From Saprospiraceae bacterium (GTDB lineage: Bacteria > Bacteroidota > Bacteroidia > Chitinophagales > Saprospiraceae), in contig JAIPBL010000050.1 in assembly GCA_021739645.1 (NCBI GenBank), positions 1 through 45,979 on the forward strand: a stretch of DNA of 45,979 bases. Reading direction: 5' to 3'. The position numbers were made by a program, and so were the translations under genes. Numbering within the stretch: position 1 is the stretch's first letter; each line of letters opens with the position of its first letter. Positions 18,301-25,053 of the stretch are shown here, piece by piece. Under the pieces are notes generated by a model. That model did not search any database and was not told the origin of the DNA. It was given only the letters and a program-made list of their open reading frames with translations.

Positions 18301-18798
18301 AACAGTGGCGGTAATAGTCACGGTGGCTCCTTCATCTACTATCACGAAAGCATCAAAAAAGGGGTTGTTCTCGTCGCCAGTAGGGATGCTGTGAGTAGCA
18401 TTTGGGTCGGTTGGATTGCATTGTACCACCCAGTAAAGTTGGGTCGGAGTTACTTGAACTGCCGGGCCGTTAGTGGGGCCAATAGGGTATTGGCCAGCAT
18501 TTGAAACCGGGTCAAAAACGCCGTTTCCCGTTAAAGTAACAAGAATAACAAGTTCGTTTGCCTGGAAAGGTGACGGCCCGGGGGGGAAGTTTGGATAAGT
18601 AAAATAAAAGCGCCGTTTTTGAATCAGGCAGTTTTGGTAGTTTGGGTCATCGCTATTGTTGAACTTAAGGTCGCTGTAATAACTACAGTTTGTTGGTGGT
18701 TGGGCCTCAACCCTCCCTAAGAAAAGAAAAGAAAAGAAAAGAAAAGAAAAGGTTTTGGCAAGGTTCCTTGCCAGTTCGTAGAAAATTGTGTTTTTCAT
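15397..18798 (-). CDS. Secreted dockerin/cohesin-like protein with a type A T9SS sorting domain
   Basis: The 1133-residue protein starts with a long signal peptide ending in GRVEA. The hydrophobic core of that peptide is encoded by a (TTTTC)6 repeat (FSFLFFSFLFLG). A long beta-rich region with paired cysteines follows (residues about 35-760). At roughly 770-850 there is a dockerin type I-like pair (INPLNGVSTFDLVNISKHIL and KSNSVTTFDLVEIRKLILFI). Next comes a cohesin-like beta domain (GEDIVVDFYLDSPADLAAWQ ... LRFDPAQLEFLEV). The C-terminus (TTAPNPFRDELRLTVALK ... YDAQGRVVATW) is a type A sorting domain. It is probably displayed on the surface or secreted. The pentanucleotide repeat makes on/off phase variation possible. 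A promoter element lies at 18906-18936. Confidence 0.87.
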   Translation of the reverse strand: MKNTIFYELARNLAKTFSFLFFSFLFLGRVEAQPPTNCSYYSDLKFNNSDDPNYQNCLIQKRRFYFTYPNFPPGPSPFQANELVILVTLTGNGVFDPVSNAGQYPIGPTNGPAVQVTPTQLYWVVQCNPTDPNATHSIPTGDENNPFFDAFVIVDEGATVTITATVTARINQPLSSGCLTECNITGSLAQFNSQNNTCSNLSAKFTSPSLTPVNGTFTADPHAEVPIYLDLTNTGTSTITLSDLDLKVKLTDFYNTLPDVTDWDNYFAESTVPTNTPASESHDGDFHYFHFGTITGNGVILPGATLSILAFSIKPPEGLDNILGRADINVEYLRVSDNGGSCCALTPPACAVLFPGILPCSGDPTVSFSLKQVISGLGNCQSAFDIVARVLDASNMPTSVQLSDLDINLFTTQTGNLSIISVAPAPGLVEDYYCPPGIGSCEVTIFKTNPGIPFTLADGATIGRVIYQGDNGTKLQSIDVKTASIKDYNTSIECVPVVDEASAGQFLPLQNNCTYCQDARISLVGPTLPVSDCGTGYAVRAIKTTGQAPWKKLIVKLSMQNPNNLGFSVVPNSTFDSPFAPNQCTVVVPAGATPITTASGVIGYTMGNVIYFEYCAPQLNNIPSSPILFDVSAAGSGCLSNVQFEMETEFELWNGQGPCPPTNISTSYPGIYCTPCMNFAVGGSIDNEEDAGIDVPVELVGSTYNSGIFIRGSEAGSSCGTTLSGPCDHVVPTEGLGSCTGDYILNFSNANCSNVNNFSIKPYKDINPLNGVSTFDLVNISKHILGVTPLGSPYKIIAADATKSNSVTTFDLVEIRKLILFINLEFTDNTSWRFVDKGFVFPNPLNPFETTFPECVTLNFSAGNPSQTADFVAIKVGDVNNSHACDFFTGNQSEERGQAKVNLLYVPNKTSMGKGEDIVVDFYLDSPADLAAWQAGLRFDPAQLEFLEVLPSDLDGMNIGNFGLTEAKDGKLRALWYERHAETVPFKGNAPVFSLRFKANRDLRDMAGLFSLDDAVLFGAAYESDGRANSLNLEYKANAAGLSGLPLADILSVTTAPNPFRDELRLTVALKEAAYVDVAIYDAQGRVVATWNEHTEPGQREIVFNKTSRWGLGVFTWQVKTDKQAQSGKVVRE
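18719..18751 (-). repeat. Pentanucleotide microsatellite (GAAAA)6 inside the signal-peptide coding region
   Basis: Six perfect GAAAA units occupy 18721-18750, followed by G. On the coding (minus) strand they read as (TTTTC)6 and encode alternating Phe, Ser and Leu in the core of the signal peptide. Gain or loss of one unit shifts the reading frame for everything downstream, as in known slipped-strand phase-variable genes. Confidence 0.9.
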
Positions 18799-18905
18799 GC
18801 GAATATTGGTTTGAAAAAGTGAGTAATCGGTTCATCAACATACGTCCAATAGGATTTAAGCTGGCCGAAGGGCGACCATGCGGATTTTTAATAAAGGTGG
18901 GCAAG

Positions 18906-18936
18906 CAAAACTAAAATATGCGGGGAAGGTAGCAAT
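18906..18936 (-). promoter_or_regulatory. Bacteroidota-type promoter of the dockerin-like gene
   Basis: CAAAACTA at 18906-18913 is TAGTTTTG on the minus strand and matches the TAnnTTTG -7 element. CAAT at 18933-18936 gives ATTG at the -33 position with a 19-nt spacer. The start codon lies about 100 bp downstream at 18798. Confidence 0.55.
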
Positions 18937-19016
18937 AGTTTTTGGACCTAGTAGCATGGCGCAAAACTTTAACATTTGGGACTGGCAAAGGGGCTTTGCC
19001 CATCGGGCTGGCTGCT

Positions 19017-19067
19017 AAAAAAAGCCTACTCCTTGGTTGGTGGCAAGCCACCAACTAAGGAGTAGGC
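19017..19067 (-). terminator. Intrinsic terminator of the glucosaminidase gene
   Basis: GCCTACTCCTTGGTTGGTGG at 19024 onward pairs with 19047-19067, giving a 21-bp stem with one mismatch and a tiny loop. On the minus strand it is followed directly by seven Ts (the A-run at 19017-19023). It lies 55 bp beyond the stop of the gene at 19122. Confidence 0.88.
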
Positions 19068-19121
19068 CTCCCCCTGCGTCGCCATTTCGCAAACAAGCGC
19101 TCTGCGTCAATTGTCCATCAA

Positions 19122-19940
19122 CTACCGCCGTTCGAATCTCGGCGCTGCCTTCGGCAAAATCAAAGGCATTTTCACGTGTTTCTTATCTGCTGGCATTTCC
19201 ACTTCAGGTTTGGGTGATGCCACAGTTGCCGACTCCCTGTCAAAATGGTAGCCGGGCGCAGACATCGGCTGCCCTTCTTCACTGCTGGACGCCTTGCTGT
19301 CTGCCTGGTTATCAAGCTTTGGCAAATGGATTACCGGGTCGTGAGTTGGCGACATCATCACATCTTCCTGTTCCTGCTGTTCGAACTGGAGGTTCAGTGA
19401 TTTTATCTGGTTGGCTGGCACAGCATAGTCGTACAGATAAAGCCCGTATTTCTCGATGGTGGCAATCAAGTACTCTGCATAATCGGGCTTCGTGGCATAG
19501 CCAGCGGCCTTTAGGCCATAAGCCCATCCCTTGTAATCGTAAGCGCTGAGTTTAAAAAGCGAGTGGTAGCGCCTGTTTTCCAGCAGGAACTTGGAGTGGT
19601 CAGTGAACGATTCCTCGATGTTGGGGTACTGGCGGAAGCTGGACGAGTCAGGGTCGTCGTCCTTTGCCTTGACCACCGGGCCTGTCCAGCCGTTGTTGCC
19701 CTTGATGCAGAAATAGTTGTTGGCGAGCTTGGCAACATAGCCATCTCCCCAGCCCGACTCGACAATGGCCTGTGCAAGGGTGATACTGGCCGGAATGCCG
19801 TACTGCCTCATTTGGTCCACTGCCAAATTGGCCCAGGTCTCGATAAAAAGTTGCTGTTTGAAATCAGGAATGTAGTTGGCGGACGCCGATTTCGGCAATA
19901 AAAAAATGAAGCCTACGGATAGGATGTGTAGCAATCTCAT
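19122..19940 (-). CDS. Exported N-acetylglucosaminidase-domain peptidoglycan hydrolase (GH73-like)
   Basis: The 272-residue protein has a signal peptide (MRLLHILSVGFIFLLPKSASA). A glucosaminidase/FlgJ-like domain covers about residues 35-165, with the family motif ITLAQAIVESGWGDGYVAKL, whose Glu in the AIVESG segment is the expected catalytic acid, followed by ANNYFCIKGN and the YATKPDYAEYLIATIEKYGL segment. The C-terminal 100 residues are low-complexity and charged, without a recognised wall-binding domain. The expected role is cleavage of peptidoglycan glycan strands in the periplasm during growth or remodelling. It is transcribed divergently from the TPR gene at 20505 and has its own terminator. 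Confidence 0.88.
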   Translation of the reverse strand: MRLLHILSVGFIFLLPKSASANYIPDFKQQLFIETWANLAVDQMRQYGIPASITLAQAIVESGWGDGYVAKLANNYFCIKGNNGWTGPVVKAKDDDPDSSSFRQYPNIEESFTDHSKFLLENRRYHSLFKLSAYDYKGWAYGLKAAGYATKPDYAEYLIATIEKYGLYLYDYAVPANQIKSLNLQFEQQEQEDVMMSPTHDPVIHLPKLDNQADSKASSSEEGQPMSAPGYHFDRESATVASPKPEVEMPADKKHVKMPLILPKAAPRFERR

Positions 19941-20504
19941 GTTCCAAGAAATTTAGTGGCTGGTCGTCCATCGAAAAACGGTAGCTGCCTACTCCATGAA
20001 GGATGGCCTTAAGCCCACCATCCGCATCAATCAGCCGCCCTAGCCTTTTTTTAACTTTAGTGTGTAGTGTAATTTCTTTTCTCTAACCCAAGGAACAGTA
20101 GGAGGAATTCGGTCTTCTCTAGTTGGTTTAATCTCCTGCTTGTGATATTTTAATAATTCTTAATGTCACTGACAAGAAGAGTACCAAATTTTTAAAAACA
20201 AGAAATTAAATTACTATTTATCAAAATGTTTATCTGTAACTAAATCAAGTGCTTGCAATTTGATTTAAAACATCAAAAAAGGCAACATTTTAATTGAAAA
20301 AATCTGTAAAAAACTGATTTTTAACACTTTGAGTGCATTTTTGGCAAATAAGTTGCTAATATTATTAATGTGCCACAGTTTGTGCCACGCACCCTGAACA
20401 TCTTTTTACCGATAGCGCCGTGTCTTGTTACGAGAATGTGCGGAGAAAATTATCGCTCTGTACTTTTCTTGGAAAGCACAGGCACTACAAAAGCCGAGAG
20501 AGCC
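19941..20504. other. Intergenic region between divergent glucosaminidase and TPR genes
   Basis: This is 564 bp of mostly AT-rich DNA with no credible coding frame. A small hairpin is possible with GGATGG and CCATCC near 20003-20024. It must contain two divergent promoters, but no copy of the TAnnTTTG element with good spacing was identified on either strand. The frame of the TPR gene is open upstream to 20370, but the signal peptide places the start at 20505. Confidence 0.5.
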
Positions 20505-21605
20505 ATGAGAAGGACACCCATTACCACAATTGTACTTTTTTTTGCAGTAGCATTGCTTCATGCCCAAGGCAATAGCTTTCGGGAGAAAGCAGGTTTTGAA
20601 TTGGAGGCGCAGCATTTCTTTGAGCAGGCCGATCAGTTCTATGATGCAGGCGCCATGGAGCAGGCCGCCGAGTTCTACGCCGCCGCTTTCGATGAAGACC
20701 CGCAAAACACCAAGGCACTTTACAACCTTGCACTAGCCAATTTCCAGCTGATGAAATATGGCAAGGCCGAGGTGGCACTGGAACAGCTTCTACAGTTAAC
20801 CCCTGCCGATACAGCTGTTTTTGAGTTGTACGGCCACACGCTGCTCCATAGGGGACATACTGGCCGGGCCATTGAATGTTTCAACATGGTGCTTCATGCA
20901 GAGCCGACCGATGTCCGGTTCGTGCATCGGGCACTAGCGTATATCAGTATCAAGCACACTAACGAGGCGCTGCACGACTTCGACGAGGCGCTCCGACTCA
21001 ACCCCAAAAACTTCGAGGCGACTTTGGGCAAGGGCATTTCGCTCATGGAGCTGGAACAGCCGAAACTTGCTGCCGCATGGCTCGACCAAGCCTTGACCAT
21101 TCGGCCCGGCGATGCTTTGGCACTGACCAACCTTGCCGTTATCAGGTTTCAGTTGGGTGAAAAACAGGAGGCGATGGATGCCTTCCGGGCAGCATTGCGG
21201 ACCTCCCGCAAAAGCGCTATTTACCTGGCCAGGGCGCAATGCTACCTGCTCGACCAAAATTACAGCGACGCTATTGCCGATGCGAAGGAAGCCATGCTGC
21301 TCGATGGTGAAAATGCGGAGGTGTACGCCTTTATTGGCAATGTAGAACTGAACAAAGGAGACGTGGCCAGTGCTATCGAGAGTTTTGGCGTAGCCATTGA
21401 TATAAAACCTGACCAAGCCGAATATTATATGCATCGTGGAGCCGCCAACATCAAAGGTGAAATGTACTATGATGCGGTGAGCGACCTGTACCGGGCTTTG
21501 GATTTAGAACCCTACCGCCAGGATGCCAGGAAGCTGCTACAGGTTGCTTACAGTCATATTGACGCCGATGTTCAAGACCAGTCATTGTCAGGAGGAGAGC
21601 ACTGA
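20505..21605 (+). CDS. Exported tetratricopeptide-repeat protein
   Basis: The 366-residue protein starts at the ATG at 20505, directly before a signal peptide (MRRTPITTIVLFFAVALLHA). The open frame extends 45 codons upstream, but without a signal peptide in the correct place. The rest is a string of about eight TPR units, with A/Y/A/P spacing visible in AAEFYAAAFDEDPQNTKALY, ALHDFDEALRLNPKNFEATL and AIESFGVAIDIKPDQAEYYM. It should act as a periplasmic or cell-surface protein-interaction scaffold. Partners cannot be inferred from the neighbours. A strong terminator follows at 21674-21705. Confidence 0.85.
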   Translation: MRRTPITTIVLFFAVALLHAQGNSFREKAGFELEAQHFFEQADQFYDAGAMEQAAEFYAAAFDEDPQNTKALYNLALANFQLMKYGKAEVALEQLLQLTPADTAVFELYGHTLLHRGHTGRAIECFNMVLHAEPTDVRFVHRALAYISIKHTNEALHDFDEALRLNPKNFEATLGKGISLMELEQPKLAAAWLDQALTIRPGDALALTNLAVIRFQLGEKQEAMDAFRAALRTSRKSAIYLARAQCYLLDQNYSDAIADAKEAMLLDGENAEVYAFIGNVELNKGDVASAIESFGVAIDIKPDQAEYYMHRGAANIKGEMYYDAVSDLYRALDLEPYRQDARKLLQVAYSHIDADVQDQSLSGGEH

Positions 21606-21673
21606 GTAGGCCCAAATTTGTGAACTATGTGAGATTATATTTTCAGCATCAATATTCCTCATTCCCGAATCAT

Positions 21674-21705
21674 GCCGGGCCGCAACATTGTGGCCCGGCT
21701 TTTTT
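21674..21705 (+). terminator. Intrinsic terminator after the TPR gene
   Basis: GCCGGGCCGCAA (21674-21685) pairs perfectly with TTGTGGCCCGGC or its near-complement (21688-21699), followed by TTTTTT. It lies about 70 bp past the TPR stop codon. Confidence 0.9.
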
Positions 21706-21916
21706 GTAAAAAGTAGCGGTAAAATGCGGGAAACTTGGCCGCACGCATTTGAAGTAATAAGCTGAAAAACAATATTTTATGCCTACAAAAATATTGTCAG
21801 TACAAGATTTATTACGAAGGGTAAAAAGTGTGACCACCACCTGCCGAACGCCCACTTTTCATCACCTTGAAAACAAATGGATACAATCAACAATGAAAAA
21901 AAAATAATATTTTGGT

Positions 21917-21947
21917 TTTGTTTATTATTGTTAGATTCTTACTTTTG
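21917..21947 (+). promoter_or_regulatory. Consensus Bacteroidota promoter for the DksA-like gene
   Basis: TTTG (21917-21920) is separated by exactly 19 nt from TACTTTTG (21940-21947), matching the primary sigma factor consensus TTTG-N19-TAnnTTTG. Transcription should begin near 21954. That excludes the upstream start at 21877 and supports the ATG at 22042 with a leader of about 90 nt. Confidence 0.8.
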
Positions 21948-22041
21948 CCCAGCGAAAAATAAGAAAATAACTACACGACAAAATTTTCATTCACGCTTTA
22001 CACTAAACGAGCGTATAATCTTCATAAAACTTACCGATACT

Positions 22042-22422
22042 ATGGTTGCTACAAAACAAGCTAGAACTCGCTATTCTGATATCGAGCTAGAAGAATTCCG
22101 GCTATTGATTGTCGATAAATTAGACAATGCCCACCAACAACTCAAATATTACATGCGGCAAATGGCAGAGCTAGCCGACAACGAGGACGCAAAGATCAAG
22201 AACTTGGACGATGCCGTTGGCTCATCGGAGCGAGAGTACCTCAACTCTTTGGCCGTTCGCCAGCGCAGCCATGTCCAGCACTTGGAAAACGCTTTGCTGC
22301 GCATACAAAACAAAGCGTATGGCATTTGTCGAGTTACAGGAAAGCTCATTTCAAGGGAGCGCCTAATGATAGTGCCCCACGCCACTTTGAGCATGGACGC
22401 CAAGCGAAAAGGCCTTGCATAG
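22042..22422 (+). CDS. DksA/TraR-family regulator lacking zinc-binding cysteines
   Basis: The 126-residue protein begins MVATKQARTRYSDIELEEFR and has a long coiled-coil-type helical hairpin (residues about 10-80). Its C-terminal segment (YGICRVTGKLISRERLMIVP, then HATLS) aligns with the zinc-finger region of TraR/DksA proteins. Only one cysteine remains, so no C4 zinc site is possible; this cysteine-poor form is usual in Bacteroidota. DksA family members bind in the RNA polymerase secondary channel and modulate transcription, often together with ppGpp. The start at 22042 is chosen because the promoter at 21917-21947 lies downstream of the earlier in-frame start. A terminator follows at 22449-22490. 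Confidence 0.88.
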   Translation: MVATKQARTRYSDIELEEFRLLIVDKLDNAHQQLKYYMRQMAELADNEDAKIKNLDDAVGSSEREYLNSLAVRQRSHVQHLENALLRIQNKAYGICRVTGKLISRERLMIVPHATLSMDAKRKGLA

Positions 22423-22448
22423 CCCCCCATATTACAAGACTAAAATCC

Positions 22449-22490
22449 AAATAGCGATTGTGCCTGTGGCGCAATCGCTATTTTTATTTT
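22449..22490 (+). terminator. Intrinsic terminator after the DksA-like gene
   Basis: AAATAGCGATTG (22449-22460) pairs with CAATCGCTATTT (22472-22483), and the T-rich sequence TTTTTATTTT follows. It is 26 bp after the stop codon. Confidence 0.9.
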
Positions 22491-22650
22491 CAGAATGCGC
22501 AAACAATTTTGAACTTTGCCCTGTCGTATTGGACGCAAGCCATGAGTTTAGCGCACATGATAACTAGAATCAGAAAAAAAGTAAGCCGTTGCTCGAACTC
22601 ACATCCCGACAAACTGCCGGGGCTTCAACCTGCGAAAAAATAATAAAGTC

Positions 22651-23346
22651 TTGAAGAAATCACTTAAAGTAGCCCTCATCATACTCGCTGTTTTGGTCGT
22701 TGACCAATGGTTGAAAATTTGGATAAAAACCAACCTCGCTTACGGCGAAGAGATGCAATTACTTGGGCAAAAATGGGCACTCATCCACTTCGTCGAGAAC
22801 GAGGGCATGGCCTTTGGCATCACGTTGGGCGGCGATTATGGCAAGCTCGCTCTCAGCCTTTTTCGTATCGCCGCAGTCTGCTTCCTGTTTTACTACCTGC
22901 GCCTGTTGCTGCGCTCAAAAGTCTCGTTTGGCCTGATTGCCAGCTTTTCCCTCATCCTCGCCGGTGCCATCGGCAACATTATTGACAGTGCCTTCTACGG
23001 CCTGATTTTTTCGCAAACACCCTACCACGGCGGCGTGGCTACCATGTTCCCCGAAGGCGGTGGCTATGCTGGATTTCTTCATGGCAAGGTAGTGGACATG
23101 TTCTATTTCCCGATGTTCGAAGGGTTCTTTCCGGAATGGTTGCCCATGTGGGGCGGAGAGCATTTTCAGTTCTTTAGGCCCGTTTTCAATGTGGCCGATG
23201 CCGCCATTACAACCGGCGTACTCAGCCTGCTCATTTTCTTTCGCAGTTTTTTCAGCTCACAGGCTGACCAGGTATTGGCCGAAGGAAGTGATGCGGAGGA
23301 CAATGAGACCAATCTTAATCCGGAAAAAATAAGTGCTGCCGAATAG
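22651..23346 (+). CDS. lspA: Lipoprotein signal peptidase (signal peptidase II)
   Basis: The 231-residue inner-membrane aspartyl protease removes signal peptides from prolipoproteins. Four hydrophobic segments are visible. The family motifs are GNIID (Asp112), VVDM (Asp149) and FNVADAAITTG (Asp183), and the last two Asp residues form the expected catalytic dyad. The VVDM motif is preceded by an extra loop of about 20 residues (GGVATMFPEGGGYAGFLHG), as seen in Bacteroidota enzymes. The acidic C-terminal tail (about 25 residues) is not part of the family core. The start codon is TTG at 22651, chosen because MKKSLKVALIILAVLVVDQW begins the first membrane helix. The gene is convergent with the ABC transporter gene, with only 2 bp between the stops. 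Confidence 0.95.
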   Translation: MKKSLKVALIILAVLVVDQWLKIWIKTNLAYGEEMQLLGQKWALIHFVENEGMAFGITLGGDYGKLALSLFRIAAVCFLFYYLRLLLRSKVSFGLIASFSLILAGAIGNIIDSAFYGLIFSQTPYHGGVATMFPEGGGYAGFLHGKVVDMFYFPMFEGFFPEWLPMWGGEHFQFFRPVFNVADAAITTGVLSLLIFFRSFFSSQADQVLAEGSDAEDNETNLNPEKISAAE

Positions 23347-23348
23347 AT

Positions 23349-24113
23349 TCAACCCTGCTTCAAGGCGGCGCTCCTCAAGCGCTGAAGGAAAGGAGAGGCA
23401 AATATGAAACCCTGCAATAACTCGTTGTCGCTGGTCAGCACATCTTCTTTGCTCCCCTGCCAAACCAAGCGGCCCTCGTGCAGGTAGGCGATGTTGTCAC
23501 CAATTTCCATCACTGAGTTCATGTCATGCGTATTGATGATGGTCGTCATGTTGTGCTCATAAGTGATATCCTGTATCAGCTCGTCAATGAGCAGCGCAGT
23601 TCTGGGATCAAGACCAGAGTTTGGTTCGTCGCAAAAAAGGTACTTCGGAGCCATTGCTATCGCACGTGCAATGCCGACCCGTTTTTGCATCCCGCCAGAT
23701 ATTTCCGAAGGATATTTTTTATGGGCTCCTACCAGGCCAACCCGTTCCAAGCACGAATCCACCCGCTTATTTTTTTCGGCAAGCGTATGGGTGGTGAACA
23801 TATCGAGCGGGAATCGAACGTTCTCCTCCACCTTCATCGAATCAAACAGTGCAGAGCCTTGAAAAAGCATGCCCACCTCCAGTCGGATGGCCCGTGCTTG
23901 TTTCTTATTGAGAGAAAAAAAGTCAATTTTATCGTACCAAATCTTGCCTGCGCTTGGCTCCATCAGCCCGACCAATATTTTTAGGAAAACCGTCTTGCCC
24001 GCACCGCTTCGCCCAATGATGAGGTTGGTCTTCCCTGGGTTGAACTCCATGGAAACCCCCTTCAGCACCTCGTGCCCATCAAATTCCTTGAAAATATTTT
24101 CCGCTCTAATCAT
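23349..24113 (-). CDS. MlaF-like ABC transporter ATP-binding protein
   Basis: The 254-residue ATPase has Walker A GRSGAGKT (residues 34-41), the ABC signature SGGMQKR, Walker B YLFCDEP and a switch histidine in INTHDMNSV. It belongs to the Mkl/MlaF group of ATPases that pair with MlaE-type permeases for phospholipid or hydrophobic-substrate traffic between the inner and outer membranes. The permease gene lies 55 bp upstream on the same strand, supporting a common transporter. No MlaD-type MCE protein gene is visible in this window. Confidence 0.92.
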   Translation of the reverse strand: MIRAENIFKEFDGHEVLKGVSMEFNPGKTNLIIGRSGAGKTVFLKILVGLMEPSAGKIWYDKIDFFSLNKKQARAIRLEVGMLFQGSALFDSMKVEENVRFPLDMFTTHTLAEKNKRVDSCLERVGLVGAHKKYPSEISGGMQKRVGIARAIAMAPKYLFCDEPNSGLDPRTALLIDELIQDITYEHNMTTIINTHDMNSVMEIGDNIAYLHEGRLVWQGSKEDVLTSDNELLQGFIFASPFLQRLRSAALKQG

Positions 24114-24134
24114 TGTTCAAAAGCATTCTCCTTC

Positions 24135-24166
24135 GTGAAACCTGAAACCCATTTAAACCTGAAACC
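24135..24166. repeat. Short direct repeats (GAAACCT units) between mlaE-like and mlaF-like genes
   Basis: The units GTGAAACCTGAAACCC and AAACCTGAAACC flank a short AT spacer. The tract ends 2 bp before the stop codon of the permease gene (24169). It is the inverted form of the GTTTCAG units at 2932-2968. Confidence 0.6.
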
Positions 24167-24168
24167 GC

Positions 24169-24915
24169 TCAACCTGTCAGCAGCACCGCCAGCAGATAGT
24201 CGGCCAGCAAAATCATGATGTTGCTGTACACCACGGCGTTGGTGCTGGCTTTGCCAAGCTCAATGTTGCCGCCCTTCACGTAGTACCCCTGAAAGCACGG
24301 AACAGTCGTGAGGATGAAAGCAAAAACCACCGCCTTCACGTACATCATCGTCACGTTATGGGGCAGAAAAAAGGCACGGAGGCCCCGTTCGTACTCATCC
24401 GCCGATAGTGTTCCAGTGGGGACCGTCGCAAGAAAGCCGCCGCCAATGGCCACATATCCCGAAAGCGTCACCAATAGTGGTATCATAAAAACCGCCGCAA
24501 TGATTTTGGGTAAAATCAGATAAGCCGCCGTATTCACGCCCATGAGGTCCATGGCATCAATATGTTCTTTTTGGCGCATGGTGCCCAGCTCGGCGGCCAT
24601 GTTGGAGCCCACCTTGCCAGCCAGTACCAAACAGGTGATGGTTGGCGCAGACTCGATGATAGCCAAGTCCCGCACAATGTACCCGATGTACCAGCGTGGC
24701 ACCAGTGTTCCATCCAATTGGTAGGAAAACTGCACTGCCGCCACTGCCCCCATGAACACAGAAATCAGCACCACAATGATGAGTGACCCAATGCCAATGT
24801 CCTCCATCTGCCGCATCGTCTCCTTCCAGTACATGCTCAGGTTTTCAGGCCGTGAGAAGGTCTGTTTCAGCAGCATAATATAGCGGCCGATATGGTATAA
24901 CAGGTTGAAAATCAT
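24169..24915 (-). CDS. MlaE-family ABC transporter permease
   Basis: The 248-residue membrane protein has five or six hydrophobic segments and the conserved MlaE region: GTMRQKEHIDAMDLMGVNTA, the cytoplasmic coupling segment, followed by YLILPKIIAAVFMIPLLVTL. It would form the transmembrane part of the lipid transporter with the ATPase encoded downstream. The family acts in phospholipid transport and outer-membrane lipid asymmetry. CAAACGTA (24981-24988) is a good minus-strand TAnnTTTG -7 element about 65 bp upstream. Confidence 0.92.
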   Translation of the reverse strand: MIFNLLYHIGRYIMLLKQTFSRPENLSMYWKETMRQMEDIGIGSLIIVVLISVFMGAVAAVQFSYQLDGTLVPRWYIGYIVRDLAIIESAPTITCLVLAGKVGSNMAAELGTMRQKEHIDAMDLMGVNTAAYLILPKIIAAVFMIPLLVTLSGYVAIGGGFLATVPTGTLSADEYERGLRAFFLPHNVTMMYVKAVVFAFILTTVPCFQGYYVKGGNIELGKASTNAVVYSNIMILLADYLLAVLLTG

Positions 24916-24980
24916 TTAGTTGTGTTGAAAAAACAAGCGAAAGAACCGTTTGCTCCCGCCGTTTTTTACTAAAAAGGAAA

Positions 24981-24988
24981 CAAACGTA
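24981..24988 (-). promoter_or_regulatory. -7 promoter element of the mlaE-like gene
   Basis: On the minus strand this reads TACGTTTG, which matches TAnnTTTG, 65 bp upstream of the start at 24915. No -33 TTTG at the ideal spacing is visible. Confidence 0.4.
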
Positions 24989-25053
24989 CACAAGAAAGCC
25001 CGTTCGTAAAAAAAACTGGGCAAAAGAGTGGGGTGGTTTTGGCATTTGGCCAA

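Noticed and set aside
22458-22643. Small frame between the DksA-like gene and lspA
   Set aside because: It overlaps the terminator hairpin at its start, has no domain, and its composition is ordinary for intergenic DNA.
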